Positions 19,120 through 29,541 of a stretch of 64,000 bases of DNA are shown in pieces. Origin of the DNA: Acidobacteriota bacterium (GTDB lineage: Bacteria; Acidobacteriota; Terriglobia; UBA7540); assembly GCA_023474345.1 (NCBI GenBank), contig JAMCXS010000023.1, forward strand, positions 26,681 through 90,680, given 5' to 3'. The notes below the pieces were generated by a model. It had not been told where the DNA came from. It did not search any database and saw only the letters and a program-made list of their open reading frames with translations. Position numbers and translations under genes: made by a program. Within the stretch, counting starts at the first letter, position 1. Each line of letters begins with the position of its first letter.

Positions 19120-20349
19120 ATGCGTTTTGAACTGTTCGTTGCTATGCGTTACTTGAAGGCGAAGCGGCGGCAAGCTGCCATCTCGGTGATCACCGCCATT
19201 TCGGTGGTTGGCATAATGGCCGGAGTTTGCGCGCTGGTTGTGGCGTTGGCCATTAACGACGGATTCCGTGAGAAACTTGTGAACAATCTCCTCGGCGCCA
19301 CGTCCAACATTAACCTGATCCGTACACAGAATGACGGTATTCGACACTATGAAGCGTTGACGGCGCGGCTTTCGAAGTTGCCGCATGTGGTGGCTGCGGC
19401 CCCGGCCCTTTACGAGGAGGTGCTGATATCAAGCCAGCAGCGGGCTCAGGGTGTGGTCCTCAAGGGAGTCGATCCCGTGCGTGAGGTCAAGGTGGGCGAC
19501 CTGCTGCAGCACTTGACGGAAGGCTCACTCAAAGGGCTTTCAGAAACTTTTCCCGGCGCCGATCCGATTATTATAGGGAAAGATTTGGCGAAATCTCTGG
19601 GCGTTTTTGTGGGTGACACGGTGATGGTGACGAGCCCTCAGGGGGCGCTCACACCTTTTGGAGTTGTGCCAAAGTACAAACACTTCCGTGTAGTGGGTAT
19701 ATTCGATTCCGGTTTCTTCGATTTTGACTCGACCTGGGCATTTACCAATCTCAGTGCCGCCCAGCAGCTTTTTGACTTAAAGAATGTTGTCTCGGTCATT
19801 GAGTTCAAGCTGGATAATGTTTATAAGGCGGATGCCGTGGCGAAGGTCATCCGTAAAGCCGCCGGACCCGGATTTACGACGACCACTTGGATGAACCAGA
19901 ATCGTTCGCTCTTTCACGCTCTGAGTCTGGAGCGCCTTGTAACGATTCTTACCATCGGCCTGATCGTTCTGGTTGCAGCGCTGAATATCTTTATCACGTT
20001 GGTGATGATGGTCATGGAAAAGAACCGCGATATTGCGGTTTTAAGGTCTATGGGTGCAAAGAAGAGGCAGATCTGGACTGTTTTCACGTTGCACGGATTG
20101 CTCATTGCCCTAGTGGGCACGGTGCTGGGCCTGGCGCTCGGCTACGGGACTTCCTGGGCAGGGCAACATTACAAGCTTATACCGCTGCAGGCGAGTATTT
20201 ATGGCCTCTCGTCGGTGCCGTTCCATCCCCGACCATGGGATGGCCTGTGGATAGCTGCTGCGGCCCTGGGTGTTAGCTTCCTCGCGACACTCTACCCATC
20301 GCTGGCGGCGACAAAGCTGGACCCGGCTGAAATCTTGCGTTACGAGTGA
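19120..20349 (+). CDS. lolC: Lipoprotein-releasing ABC transporter permease (LolC/LolE type)
   Basis: Together with LolD this permease extracts outer-membrane lipoproteins from the inner membrane and hands them to the periplasmic carrier. The 409-residue protein has the type VII ABC layout: a short cytoplasmic N-terminus, one membrane helix (about 21-46, ISVITAISVVGIMAGVCALVVAL), a periplasmic domain of about 220 residues, and three C-terminal helices. Opening residues MRFELFVAMRYLKAKRRQAAISVIT match LolC/E. Only one permease gene is present, so it may act as a homodimer (LolF-like). lolD follows 166 bp later. Confidence 0.85.
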   Translation: MRFELFVAMRYLKAKRRQAAISVITAISVVGIMAGVCALVVALAINDGFREKLVNNLLGATSNINLIRTQNDGIRHYEALTARLSKLPHVVAAAPALYEEVLISSQQRAQGVVLKGVDPVREVKVGDLLQHLTEGSLKGLSETFPGADPIIIGKDLAKSLGVFVGDTVMVTSPQGALTPFGVVPKYKHFRVVGIFDSGFFDFDSTWAFTNLSAAQQLFDLKNVVSVIEFKLDNVYKADAVAKVIRKAAGPGFTTTTWMNQNRSLFHALSLERLVTILTIGLIVLVAALNIFITLVMMVMEKNRDIAVLRSMGAKKRQIWTVFTLHGLLIALVGTVLGLALGYGTSWAGQHYKLIPLQASIYGLSSVPFHPRPWDGLWIAAAALGVSFLATLYPSLAATKLDPAEILRYE

Positions 20350-20515
20350 CGGCCACGCATGCCCGCAGACTGCTTGGATGTCTCTTTTGCGCGTGCGAGA
20401 CGGAACTGGGTTGAGAACATCTTTTCGATGCATCGGTAAGGGTTCGATTCTGAAAGGCGGTTTACCCGGACCAGGGGCCACGCGCCTCCGGGAAACTTAA
20501 CGCGGTCTCTAATTC

Positions 20516-21217
20516 ATGGAACCAGGCATTATATTGAGCGTCAGGAACCTTTCGAAAATCTTCCGTTCGGGCGAAGAAGAGGTGGTTGTTTTTGAAGGCC
20601 TAAATTTGGAAGTGCGGCAAGGGGAGTTGGTGGCCCTCGTGGGGGAGTCGGGAACAGGCAAAACCACGCTGTTGCACCTGCTTGCGGCTCTGGACACCCC
20701 TACAGAAGGTGAGTTATACTTTGCTGGGCAGAGGTTATGCGATCTCAGCGCTGAAGCGCAAGCCGAGTACCGCAATCAACGGATCGGTTTTGTCTGGCAA
20801 ATGCATTATTTGCTGCCCGAATTTAGTGCGGTCGAGAACGTGATGTTACCGCAGCTTATTGCAGGCGGGGATGCCAAGGTGGCACAGAACCGTGCCAGGG
20901 AACTCCTGGCGGAGGTGGGGCTGGAAAAGGCCTTAGGGCGCCGGGCAGGCGAGCTCTCCGGTGGAGAGCAGCAGCGCGTCGCACTGGCGAGGGCGTTGGT
21001 GAACGGTCCATCGCTGCTGCTAGCCGATGAGCCCACCGGGAACCTCGATCACCACACGGCAGAGCTTGTCATCGATCTGCTCGAACGGCTGCACCGGGTT
21101 CACGGACTGACTTCGGTGTTAGCCACGCACAATATGGAACTCGCGCAACGCGCGACCCGGATGTTGCGCCTGGAGAACAGGCAACTTTCCGAGGTTGTAG
21201 TTCCACGGTTTAACTGA
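20516..21217 (+). CDS. lolD: Lipoprotein-releasing ABC transporter ATPase LolD
   Basis: The ATPase partner of the preceding permease. The 233-residue protein has Walker A GESGTGKT (about 41-48), Q-loop, the signature LSGGEQQRVALARAL, Walker B LLLADEPTGNLDH, and the H-loop region ATHNMELA. This pattern (with TGNLD) is typical of the MacB/LolD/FtsE subgroup. Neighbour order lolC-lolD supports a role in lipoprotein export and not in drug efflux. Confidence 0.9.
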   Translation: MEPGIILSVRNLSKIFRSGEEEVVVFEGLNLEVRQGELVALVGESGTGKTTLLHLLAALDTPTEGELYFAGQRLCDLSAEAQAEYRNQRIGFVWQMHYLLPEFSAVENVMLPQLIAGGDAKVAQNRARELLAEVGLEKALGRRAGELSGGEQQRVALARALVNGPSLLLADEPTGNLDHHTAELVIDLLERLHRVHGLTSVLATHNMELAQRATRMLRLENRQLSEVVVPRFN

Positions 21218-21275
21218 CAGCCTGCTCTTCTGAGTACGGATGAGGGGCGGAGTCTATAGGAAGAACTGAGGAGCT

Positions 21276-23714
21276 ATGTTCGAGAGATACACAGAGAAAG
21301 CCCGGCGTGTTATCTTTTTCGCTCGCTACGAAGCCAGCCAGTTTGGCAGCCCCTACATCGAGACCGAGCACTTGCTGCTTGGTCTGCTGCGTGAAGATAA
21401 GGCTCTTACCAACCGTTTCTTACGTTCCCATGCGTCCATTGAATCGATTCGCAAGCAGGTGGAGGCGCGCACTCCGATTCGGGAGAAGGTCTCGACTTCC
21501 GTTGAGCTGCCGCTCAGTCAGGAGTGCAAGCGGGTCCTCGCCTATGCTGCCGAAGAAGCTGAGCGCTTATCGCACAAACACATTGGCACTGAACACCTTT
21601 TACTGGGGCTGCTGCGCGAGGACAAATCATTCGCCGCCGAGATTCTTCACGACCGGGGTTTGCGGTTATCAACGCTTCGGGAAGAGTTGAGCCGGGCGCA
21701 GACCGAAAAAGTATCCTCGAGCCGTTCCAAGGAGACTTCATTGCTGGCTGAATTCAGCCGGGACCTGACTCAGGCCGCGCTTGAAAATCAGCTTGACCCA
21801 CTGGTCGGCCGGGAGAATGAAGTCGAGCGTGTGGTGCAAATCCTTTGCCGGCGGACCAAGAATAATCCGGTGCTGATCGGCGAGCCGGGGGTTGGCAAGA
21901 CGGCCATTGTGGAAGGTTTGGCCGAACGCATTGCCGAAGGGGATGTGCCTTCGTTTCTTGCTGATAAGCGCATCCTGGCGCTCGACCTTTCATTGATTGT
22001 GGCCGGCACGAAGTACCGCGGACAATTTGAGGAACGCCTGAAGACCATCATGAAAGAGTTGATGGAAGCGCAAAATGCTATTATCTTTATCGATGAATTG
22101 CACACCCTGGTGGGGGCGGGCTCGGCTGAAGGTTCGCTGGACGCCGCGAATATTCTTAAGCCGGCGCTTTCCCGGGGTGAGATTCAATGCATCGGAGCGA
22201 CGACGCCGGCGGAATTCCGAAAATCCATCGAGCGGGACCGGTCGCTTGAAAGGCGGTTTCAGGCGGTGAAGGTGCCTCCGCCGGACGAAGCTCAAGCGGT
22301 CAAGATTCTGTTCGGAATCAAGGAGCGGTACGAGAAATTCCATGCAGTTACCTATACGGACGAAGCTCTGTCGAACGCTGTCTATCTATCCAGCCGTTAC
22401 ATCCCGGACCGGTTCCTTCCCGATAAAGCTGTTGACCTTATCGACGAAGCGGGCGCGCGGGTGAAGTTGAGGCAGAGCACCTTGCCGGAAGAGATGATTG
22501 ACGTTCAGAAGCGGATCAAGTTTGTGGTTCACCGCATGGAGAACGCCATCGCCAATCACGAATTTGAAAAGGCGCGTTTTTATTCCGACGAAGAGCGGAA
22601 AGAGCGCGAGAACCTCCGCCTACTGAGGGAAAAGTACAATATTGATGAGACCTCGATTGGTTCGGTAACGAGCGTGGATATCGAAGAAGTAGTGTCGCGC
22701 TGGACCGGGATACCTGTCAGCTCGATCAAAGAAGAGGAAACGTCGAAGCTGCTGCGGATTGAAGATGAGTTGCACAAGCGCATTATCAGTCAAGACCGCG
22801 CGATTTCAGCGCTCGCCCGGGCCATTCGGCGTTCACGCGCCGGACTGAAGCCCCCGGGCCGTCCCGTGGGATCGTTCCTTTTCCTGGGCCCCACCGGCGT
22901 GGGGAAGACGGAAATGGCGCGCTCACTTGCCGAGTTTCTGTTCGGCAGTGAACGAGCGCTGATCCGCTTTGATATGTCGGAGTTTATGGAAAAACACTCC
23001 GTCTCAAAGCTGATTGGTTCTCCTCCCGGCTATGTGGGCTACGAGGAGGGCGGACAGCTTACGGAACGTGTGCGGCGTACGCCTTATTCACTGATCTTGC
23101 TGGATGAAATCGAGAAGGCGCATCCGGACATCTTTAATATTCTTTTGCAAGTTTTTGAGGACGGGCAATTGACCGACGGGTTGGGCAACACAGTTGATTT
23201 TAAGAATACCATCCTGATCATGACCTCCAATATCGGGGCCCGGTACCTGGAGCGACGGTCCAATTTGGGGTTTCAGTCGGCGGCGGAAGGAGCGACCGAG
23301 AAAAAGATTGGCGACCTCGTTATGGCCGAGGTGAAACGCCTGTTCAATCCCGAATTTTTAAACCGTCTTGATGAGGTGATCATCTTTAATGCTCTAAACG
23401 ATAATGATTTGCTTCAGATTCTTGATTTGCTTGTTAGCATGATGAATCAGCATCTGGCGCAAAAGAATATTTCGTTGACGCTTTCCCCTGAGGCAGGGAA
23501 GTGGATTCTGGAAAAGACTTGTGCGGACCGTTCTTACGGGGCCAGGCCTTTGCGGCGGGCGTTGCAGAAATACATCGAGGATCCGCTTTCGGAAGCGTTG
23601 ATTCAGGGCGAAGTCCAACCCCCGACGGTCCTGGAGGTGGTTGTCGAAAACGAATCGCTGTATTACCGCCCTGTGAACGATAAGCTGGTCGCGGCCACGC
23701 CACTCTCTCACTAG
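21276..23714 (+). CDS. clpC: ClpC-type AAA+ unfoldase
   Basis: Hexameric ATPase that unfolds substrates for ClpP. The 812-residue protein has two N-terminal Clp_N repeats (each with [14 protein letters not shown]), AAA domain 1 with GEPGVGKT, a middle domain of one coiled-coil wing (UVR-like region near [13 protein letters not shown]), AAA domain 2 with [11 protein letters not shown], and the C-terminal D2-small domain. Length and the short middle domain fit ClpC, not the longer ClpB. A good ribosome binding site (GAGGAG) precedes the ATG. lolD lies just upstream and bamA downstream. Confidence 0.95.
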   Translation: MFERYTEKARRVIFFARYEASQFGSPYIETEHLLLGLLREDKALTNRFLRSHASIESIRKQVEARTPIREKVSTSVELPLSQECKRVLAYAAEEAERLSHKHIGTEHLLLGLLREDKSFAAEILHDRGLRLSTLREELSRAQTEKVSSSRSKETSLLAEFSRDLTQAALENQLDPLVGRENEVERVVQILCRRTKNNPVLIGEPGVGKTAIVEGLAERIAEGDVPSFLADKRILALDLSLIVAGTKYRGQFEERLKTIMKELMEAQNAIIFIDELHTLVGAGSAEGSLDAANILKPALSRGEIQCIGATTPAEFRKSIERDRSLERRFQAVKVPPPDEAQAVKILFGIKERYEKFHAVTYTDEALSNAVYLSSRYIPDRFLPDKAVDLIDEAGARVKLRQSTLPEEMIDVQKRIKFVVHRMENAIANHEFEKARFYSDEERKERENLRLLREKYNIDETSIGSVTSVDIEEVVSRWTGIPVSSIKEEETSKLLRIEDELHKRIISQDRAISALARAIRRSRAGLKPPGRPVGSFLFLGPTGVGKTEMARSLAEFLFGSERALIRFDMSEFMEKHSVSKLIGSPPGYVGYEEGGQLTERVRRTPYSLILLDEIEKAHPDIFNILLQVFEDGQLTDGLGNTVDFKNTILIMTSNIGARYLERRSNLGFQSAAEGATEKKIGDLVMAEVKRLFNPEFLNRLDEVIIFNALNDNDLLQILDLLVSMMNQHLAQKNISLTLSPEAGKWILEKTCADRSYGARPLRRALQKYIEDPLSEALIQGEVQPPTVLEVVVENESLYYRPVNDKLVAATPLSH

Positions 23715-23894
23715 TGCAACTCAATTCCGATGGGCGCCGGAGAGTCCGCGAAGAATCTGAATACCCAACGCATCCTCAGAAATTTGGCTTTGGAGCTCAG
23801 TCCTTTCAAGCCAAGGACGCCAGCCAACTCTAGAGAAATTGACCGCATCGGAGATGCTTAAGTTTTCATCGAGAATGGGGAGAAAGGCTGTTTC

Positions 23895-26888
23895 TTGAGG
23901 CTTTCTACAGGTAGTCGCCGAAAACAGACACACGAGGTGGGAATCTGTCTCGCGACCACGATTCTGACCGTAATCTTCATTGCCTTTATTGGACCTAAGC
24001 TTCGCGCGCAGAGTTCTCCTCCCCCATCCGCGCAGAAACAGCCGGCTACGCCTCAAAATGAGCAGAAGAAGGCTCCCAATCAGACGCCCCCCACCCAGGC
24101 TCCCGCACCAGAGCTCGAACAGTTGCAGCTTGAAACTCCTCAACTCAAAACGCCAACGGCTCCGAAGCCGCAAAAGCCTTCAAAAAAAGTTCAGCCAACC
24201 AAGCCGAAGGTCCCTTTGATTGAGGCAATCGAATTTCGAGGCAATCGGCGCGTTCCTTCCTCCGTCCTGCGAGCGCGGATTCTATCTCGGCCGGGTGAGG
24301 TCTATAACATCAATAGCCTTGAGCGCGATTTTATGGCTCTTTGGAACACCGGCTATTTTGATGACATCCGTTTAGAAGTCGAGAATGGGAAGACGGGGAA
24401 GATTGTGATTTTTTATGTGCGCGAGAAGAAATTGATCAGGGCGATCAGTTATAAAGGCTTAAGCACTATATCAGAATCAGACGTCATGGAGGCGTTCCAG
24501 AAGCGCAAGATCGGCCTGACGATCGACTCTCAATACGACCCTGTGGTTATCAAACGGGCTGAGGTTGTTCTTCACGATATGCTTGCCGCCCACGGAAGAC
24601 AGTTTGCGACCGTGCGGCATCGCACCCGCAATATTCCTCCAAACTCCGTGGCCCTCACATTTATCATTACAGAGGGTCCTAAAGTCAAGGTCGGCAACAT
24701 TCGATTTCAAGGGAACACGGTATTTTCGAACAATACGCTGGTTCGGCAGATGAAACTGTCTCGACCCGCGGGTGTCCCGCCCTGGTTCTATTGGTTTCAT
24801 AAGACTTACGATCATGACAAAGTTCTTTTCGATTTGGAAAAAGTGCGCGAGCTTTACCAGGATCACGGTTATTTCTTTGCCCTTCCGGAAGAGCCAAAAG
24901 TGAAGATGCGGAACACGGTGCACCGGTGGCCGTTTTTCTTTTGGAGTTGGGGGCACGGGAAAGCCGTGGACGTTACCATCCCTATTGAGCAGGGTCACCA
25001 GTATAAGCTCGGGAAGTTTACGATCCGGGGCAACAAGCTCTTTAAACAAAAGCAATTGGAGATGTTCCTCGGGATGAAGCCTGGGGACGTCTTCGATCTC
25101 TCCAAGGTTCGCAAAGCAATCGACAACCTGACCAAGCTCTACGGAGAGTTCGGCTATATCAACTTTGTTGCAACTCCGGACCCGGAGCCCGACCGCAAAA
25201 AACGTGTTGTTAACCTGGCGCTGGACTTTGATGAAGGCAAGCAATTTTTTGTTCACAGGATCAACTTCTCAGGCAACACCAAAACGCGTGACAAGGTCAT
25301 TCGGCGTGAACTGTTGCTGAACGAAGGAGAAGTTTTTGACACCCGCCTTTGGGATTTGAGCGTTTTGAAAGTTAACCAACTTGGCTTTTTTGACCCAATC
25401 AAGAAGGAAGACTATAACATCAGGCAAAATGCCAAGAACAACACGGTCGATATCGATTTGAAGGTCAAGGAAAAGGGGCGTAACTCGATTGGCTTTTCCG
25501 GAGGAACGAGCGCGCTGTCGGGAAATTTCATCGGTTTTAATTACTCGACAAGCAATTTCCTGGGTCTCGGTGAAACACTTAGTGCGAGTGTGCAAACCGG
25601 ACAGTACGAAAAAATGTATCAGTTCGGCTTTACTGAGCCGTACATTGTTGACCGGCCTATCACAACTGGTTTCACCGTCTTCAAGAGCGATATCAATTTC
25701 AACCAACTGCAGCAGACGAGCGTTTTTTCGGGCGTCAGCCAGACATCGCTGGTTTCGGCATTCGGGGCCAGTTCGTTTCAAAACTTCGCTGAGAATTCAA
25801 CAGGCTTTACGGCTTTTGCCAGCTACCCTCTTAAGCGCCACTTTGCGCGCTTGGGCCTGACGTATAGTTTCTCCACGGACAGCTTGCAGACATTCAGCCT
25901 GGCGTCCCAGGCTTACTTCTCAGCCCTCAATTTTCAAAACATCGTGTCGGGGCCGAATTCCCTTACAGGCATCCGAACGAGCGCGGTGATGCCGACTTTT
26001 AATTACAGCACTGTGGACAATTACATGAGTCCCCACCGCGGGAAGTCCCTTTATGCTTCGTTGCAATTTGCCGGGAGTTTTCTGGGGGGAAATGTCAATA
26101 GCATAACACCAACTGTGGAGGCTAAGTATTACCACCCTATTAATCACAATCGGAACACGCTGGCCTTCCACGCCCTGTTTTCGACGGTCGCGGGATACGG
26201 CGGCCGGGTGCCCCCGCCCTTCTCGCGATTCTACATGGGAGGCGAGAACGACATCCGGGGATTTGACATTTATTCCATCAGCCCGATTGCTTTCTTCCCG
26301 ACAGTGGCTCAGGTTTGTAACCGGGATGCCGCCGGCAATACCATTCCTGCCTTGGACTCCAGCGGGAATTCGACCGGTGCCTGCGGGTCGTACACAAGCT
26401 TTCCTGTGAATACCGTCACGTTCCCCGGTGGGGATACGGAATGGGTCACGAATTTCGAGTATCGTATTCCCATCATCGGCCCGGTGACCCTTGAGCCTTT
26501 CATCGATGCGGGAATGGACTTCATTTGGCATACCAGCCAATTGAACTTGCGGCCGAGCGCGCTTTTGCCGATTACCCAGAACTATTCTTATTTCCCGGTT
26601 CCTAAGCAACTGCCGATTGTGGCGGGGACAAACTATCAGCCTCGCAGTTCGGTGGGCGTGCAGGTTGCGGTGATCGTCCCGCATTTTAATATCCCATTCC
26701 GAGTCTACTATGGTTACAATTGGCTTCGTCTGAACGAGATTATAAATCCACCAGAGGGTGCAAATCTTCCACCTGCTTCGCTCTTCCCGAATACCGCAAC
26801 GTATGACCAGATCATGCCGTATTTTCAACCCTTTCGATACGCCGAGCGGAGATCGATGGTGGGGTTCACCGTGTCCCAAACTTTTTAG
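23895..26888 (+). CDS. bamA: Outer membrane protein assembly factor BamA
   Basis: BamA is the central insertase for outer-membrane beta-barrels. The 997-residue protein starts at a TTG (23895) with AGAAAGG upstream, giving a signal peptide (RRK... then a hydrophobic stretch to about residue 40). A Pro/Gln-rich linker of about 60 residues follows, then a series of POTRA domains (I count five, about 110-480) with typical IEFRGNRRVP, IRFQGNTVFS, FTIRGNKLF and INFSGNTKTRD starts. The C-terminal 16-stranded barrel ends in Phe (VGFTVSQTF), the usual barrel signal. The long Pro-rich linker is unusual. skp follows. Confidence 0.95.
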   Translation: MRLSTGSRRKQTHEVGICLATTILTVIFIAFIGPKLRAQSSPPPSAQKQPATPQNEQKKAPNQTPPTQAPAPELEQLQLETPQLKTPTAPKPQKPSKKVQPTKPKVPLIEAIEFRGNRRVPSSVLRARILSRPGEVYNINSLERDFMALWNTGYFDDIRLEVENGKTGKIVIFYVREKKLIRAISYKGLSTISESDVMEAFQKRKIGLTIDSQYDPVVIKRAEVVLHDMLAAHGRQFATVRHRTRNIPPNSVALTFIITEGPKVKVGNIRFQGNTVFSNNTLVRQMKLSRPAGVPPWFYWFHKTYDHDKVLFDLEKVRELYQDHGYFFALPEEPKVKMRNTVHRWPFFFWSWGHGKAVDVTIPIEQGHQYKLGKFTIRGNKLFKQKQLEMFLGMKPGDVFDLSKVRKAIDNLTKLYGEFGYINFVATPDPEPDRKKRVVNLALDFDEGKQFFVHRINFSGNTKTRDKVIRRELLLNEGEVFDTRLWDLSVLKVNQLGFFDPIKKEDYNIRQNAKNNTVDIDLKVKEKGRNSIGFSGGTSALSGNFIGFNYSTSNFLGLGETLSASVQTGQYEKMYQFGFTEPYIVDRPITTGFTVFKSDINFNQLQQTSVFSGVSQTSLVSAFGASSFQNFAENSTGFTAFASYPLKRHFARLGLTYSFSTDSLQTFSLASQAYFSALNFQNIVSGPNSLTGIRTSAVMPTFNYSTVDNYMSPHRGKSLYASLQFAGSFLGGNVNSITPTVEAKYYHPINHNRNTLAFHALFSTVAGYGGRVPPPFSRFYMGGENDIRGFDIYSISPIAFFPTVAQVCNRDAAGNTIPALDSSGNSTGACGSYTSFPVNTVTFPGGDTEWVTNFEYRIPIIGPVTLEPFIDAGMDFIWHTSQLNLRPSALLPITQNYSYFPVPKQLPIVAGTNYQPRSSVGVQVAVIVPHFNIPFRVYYGYNWLRLNEIINPPEGANLPPASLFPNTATYDQIMPYFQPFRYAERRSMVGFTVSQTF

Positions 26889-26956
26889 CTTGACACCGAT
26901 TCCGGTGACAGTGGCAAGATTAAGGATGAGTTTTTTTGAAAGAAAAAGGAGTACGG

Positions 26957-27580
26957 ATGAGAAATCGAGCCTATGCTATTTTCGTGTCTTTTGCCTTGCT
27001 GACTAGCCCGCTTCTCCTTGCCGGGCAGAGTTCGGTTCCTTCTGGCGCGGGGGGAAAAGTCGCAGTGATCAATATCCAGGATGCGATCCTCAGCACGGCG
27101 GAAGGCAAAAAGGCGATGCAGGATCTCCAGAGCAAGTACATGCCGCGCCAACAGGAGATTCAACGGAGGCAGCAGGAGGTCCAGCAGTTACAGGAGCAGC
27201 TTCAGAAACAAATGATGACCTTGAGCGATAGCGAACAGCGGCGGATGAGCCGCGAACTCGAGGAGAAGCAGAAGATCCTGCGAAGAATGACCGAGGATGC
27301 TCAATCAGATTTCCAGAACGACCGCGACGACCTGATGCGGAGGATCGGGCAGAAGATGATCAAGGTCATTGATCAGTACGCGTCGCAAAACGGCTATTCT
27401 CTGGTCATCGATTCAGGCCAAGTTCCTGTCTATTATGCTGGGAAGGGCGTCAACATTACTCCGGAAATTGTTAACCTGTATAACTCCGAAAACCCCGTGC
27501 AGGCGGCTTCGTCAGCGACCGGAGGAGGCAGTGCGGACGCTGGCGCGCCTGCGAAGGCAAGTCCAAAGCCCAAGCGTTAG
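26957..27580 (+). CDS. skp: OmpH/Skp family periplasmic chaperone
   Basis: Skp is a periplasmic chaperone that carries unfolded outer-membrane proteins to BamA, which is encoded just upstream. The 207-residue protein has a signal peptide (MRNRAYAIFVSFALLTSPLL), the conserved VAVINIQDAILSTAEGKKAM start of the OmpH fold, and a long Gln/Glu-rich coiled-coil (about 45-130) forming the tentacle-like helices. The C-terminal 30 residues are Ala/Gly/Ser-rich. I chose the ATG at 26957 because AAGGAG sits 5 bp upstream; an in-frame TTG at 26936 has none. Confidence 0.9.
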   Translation: MRNRAYAIFVSFALLTSPLLLAGQSSVPSGAGGKVAVINIQDAILSTAEGKKAMQDLQSKYMPRQQEIQRRQQEVQQLQEQLQKQMMTLSDSEQRRMSRELEEKQKILRRMTEDAQSDFQNDRDDLMRRIGQKMIKVIDQYASQNGYSLVIDSGQVPVYYAGKGVNITPEIVNLYNSENPVQAASSATGGGSADAGAPAKASPKPKR

Positions 27581-27652
27581 TCAGCCGCGTCAGCATAACT
27601 TGTTGCAGCCTGCCGTTAGGAGCCTGAGCTAACCCATTGGTGTCGCCGCAAG

Positions 27653-29080
27653 CTATCTTGCGCTCTTTGGCTCGGCGTGGATGTTCACTTTTGATATCTG
27701 GGGGAAGGCCTCGCGGAACCTGAAGGCTAAGTCTTCTGTAATGTCGTGCACCTGGCCAATGGGCAAGTCAGCTCCAACAGTGCAGTGAAGACTGACCAGG
27801 ATGCTCCCGCCCACCAGATGCGCCTCGACAGAATGGCAGTCTTCGAGCCCGGGGGTTTCTCTCGCAATGCTCACGAGTTTTTTCTCGATGGCGCCTTGAT
27901 CCAGAGGGGCACTGTTGGCGGGTTCGACCCGCCTCAAAAGTGGTTCAAGGTGCACGTTGACTTGGTCCACCTCGGGCAGTTCCGCCTTGATCCCTACCTC
28001 CAGGCTGTCCGCTTGAGTATGGGCTGCCGTAAGCTTCAGGTCAGGCTCGACCTCCAGATCCAGATTAACGTTGATGTGCCCGTTGGCGTCGTAAGCTGTG
28101 ACATCGTGAACGCGAAAGTTGAGGCGATTTGCCACGGCGCGAACCTTTTCCACCAAGTCACCTGAGGCAGGCTCGCGAGGAGTCGCGTGGATCACCACAT
28201 CCGCGGCCGGGAAAAGGTTGCGCACCTTGGCATCTACGACGTCCATGACAGATTGAGCATGTTCAAGCGGGATGTTGCTTTCGAGTGTCAGGCGCAGGTC
28301 TACGAAAAGGCGGCTTCCACTCTGACGCACGCGGATGCGATCACCATGCAGAACACCATCGACCGTTGATACGGCCTCCTGGATGGAAGCCGCGACGCCT
28401 TCGGGTGCCGCATCGACCAGGGCATCCACGGTTCTCCGTCCCAGGCGCAGGCTGATGCTGACCACAATTCCCGCCACGATCAGGGCTGCCACCGGATCCG
28501 CAAACTTCAGCCATGTGATATCCCACCGCTCGGAAACGAAGACCAGAAGCAAACCCAGAATGACGACGCCTGAGCTGTAAATGTCGGTCGAAAAATGCAA
28601 GGCATCGGCTTCGAGCGCCTGGCTGTTGTACTTCTTGGCCACACGCGAAAGCGATCTGGACCGATAAGTGTCAACGACAATTGAAACGCCCATTGCCGTG
28701 AATGCCCATACGGATGGATCGACATGAACTTCACGGAAGAAGAACCTGCGGATGGCTTCGAACGCAATCCACGCACAGGTCAAAAGGAGTAAGGTGGTTT
28801 CGATAAAGGCGGAAAGGTGCTCGACCTTTCCATGGCCAAAAGGATGGGAAGAATCCGCGGGCTTGTCCGACACCCGGACAGAAAAGTACGTCACCCCGGC
28901 GGCGACCAGATCAAGCGCTGAGTGGGCGCCGTCCGACAAAACGCCCAGGCTTCCTGTAGCCAGGCCAATACCGAGTTTGAGCGCGGTTAAACCCGCAGCG
29001 GCCAGCACGGACAACAGCGCCACGCTCTGCTTTTCGCGCAGCGGCATGCCTTTGGCATTCAAGGTCTCAAGGGTTGGCAT
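27653..29080 (-). CDS. Cation diffusion facilitator transporter with three tandem cytoplasmic domains
   Basis: CDF proteins export divalent metals (Zn, Fe, Mn) using the proton gradient. Residues 15-215 form the six-helix membrane domain with the metal site SDGAHSALD in helix 2 and ALHFSTDIY (HxxxD) in helix 5. The cytoplasmic part is about 260 residues, instead of the usual 90, and reads as three consecutive ZT-dimer-like units (about 218-305, 306-387 and 388-475). Each carries a related ending: VVIHATP, VNVHLEP and VNIHAEP. The metal cannot be assigned. It converges with skp and stands alone. Confidence 0.9.
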   Translation of the reverse strand: MPTLETLNAKGMPLREKQSVALLSVLAAAGLTALKLGIGLATGSLGVLSDGAHSALDLVAAGVTYFSVRVSDKPADSSHPFGHGKVEHLSAFIETTLLLLTCAWIAFEAIRRFFFREVHVDPSVWAFTAMGVSIVVDTYRSRSLSRVAKKYNSQALEADALHFSTDIYSSGVVILGLLLVFVSERWDITWLKFADPVAALIVAGIVVSISLRLGRRTVDALVDAAPEGVAASIQEAVSTVDGVLHGDRIRVRQSGSRLFVDLRLTLESNIPLEHAQSVMDVVDAKVRNLFPAADVVIHATPREPASGDLVEKVRAVANRLNFRVHDVTAYDANGHINVNLDLEVEPDLKLTAAHTQADSLEVGIKAELPEVDQVNVHLEPLLRRVEPANSAPLDQGAIEKKLVSIARETPGLEDCHSVEAHLVGGSILVSLHCTVGADLPIGQVHDITEDLAFRFREAFPQISKVNIHAEPKSAR

Positions 29081-29541
29081 CGCTCAAGTATTATAGCCGG
29101 AGTCGCAGTATTCCGCTTATCATGGACTGCCCGCGAGCGGGTAATCTTTACCCGGTGTGCAGAAAAGATACAACTTTTGCCTCGAGCTGTATTTTTAAGG
29201 CTTTGAAATTTTTATATCTCGTTTATTATCAACATGTTAAAAAAATAACGTTTTACGATTCCCGATGTCCCATTTGTCCCATTTTCGCCTACCCCGCCGC
29301 ATACTAGCCTACATTAAGAGGCTCAGTAGGGGTAGAATGCATCCCGAATGGCTTTTTTCGGTGGCTAAGCTGTTAGTGCTTTCAGCCGCGCCAATCATCA
29401 ATCCGCCGCGCGCCCATTTGCCGCTTCCGGATCGTGAATCTCAAATCTCAAATCATCTCCCACGGAGCTTGCGCTCGTGGCAAGATGTAGTCGGCCCGAA
29501 TGTGTCGATCTACGTGAGCAAGAACGTTTAAGGAGGCGGAG
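29081..29541. other. Non-coding gap with an AT-rich patch
   Basis: These 461 bp separate the divergent CDF transporter and the glycosidase-like gene. I see no convincing gene. The stretch 29200-29260 is clearly AT-richer than its surroundings. A short AATCTCAAATCTCAAAT repeat at 29439-29455 resembles the one near 31100. Promoters for both flanking genes are expected here, but none is clear. Confidence 0.4.

Noticed and set aside
20436..20452. GGTTCGATTC resembling a tRNA T-loop after the lolC-like gene
   Set aside because: The flanking bases do not form a T-arm stem and no acceptor or anticodon arm can be drawn.
26889..26925. TTGACA-like promoter ahead of skp
   Set aside because: A perfect -35 is present, but no -10 hexamer at acceptable spacing; skp is probably co-transcribed with bamA.
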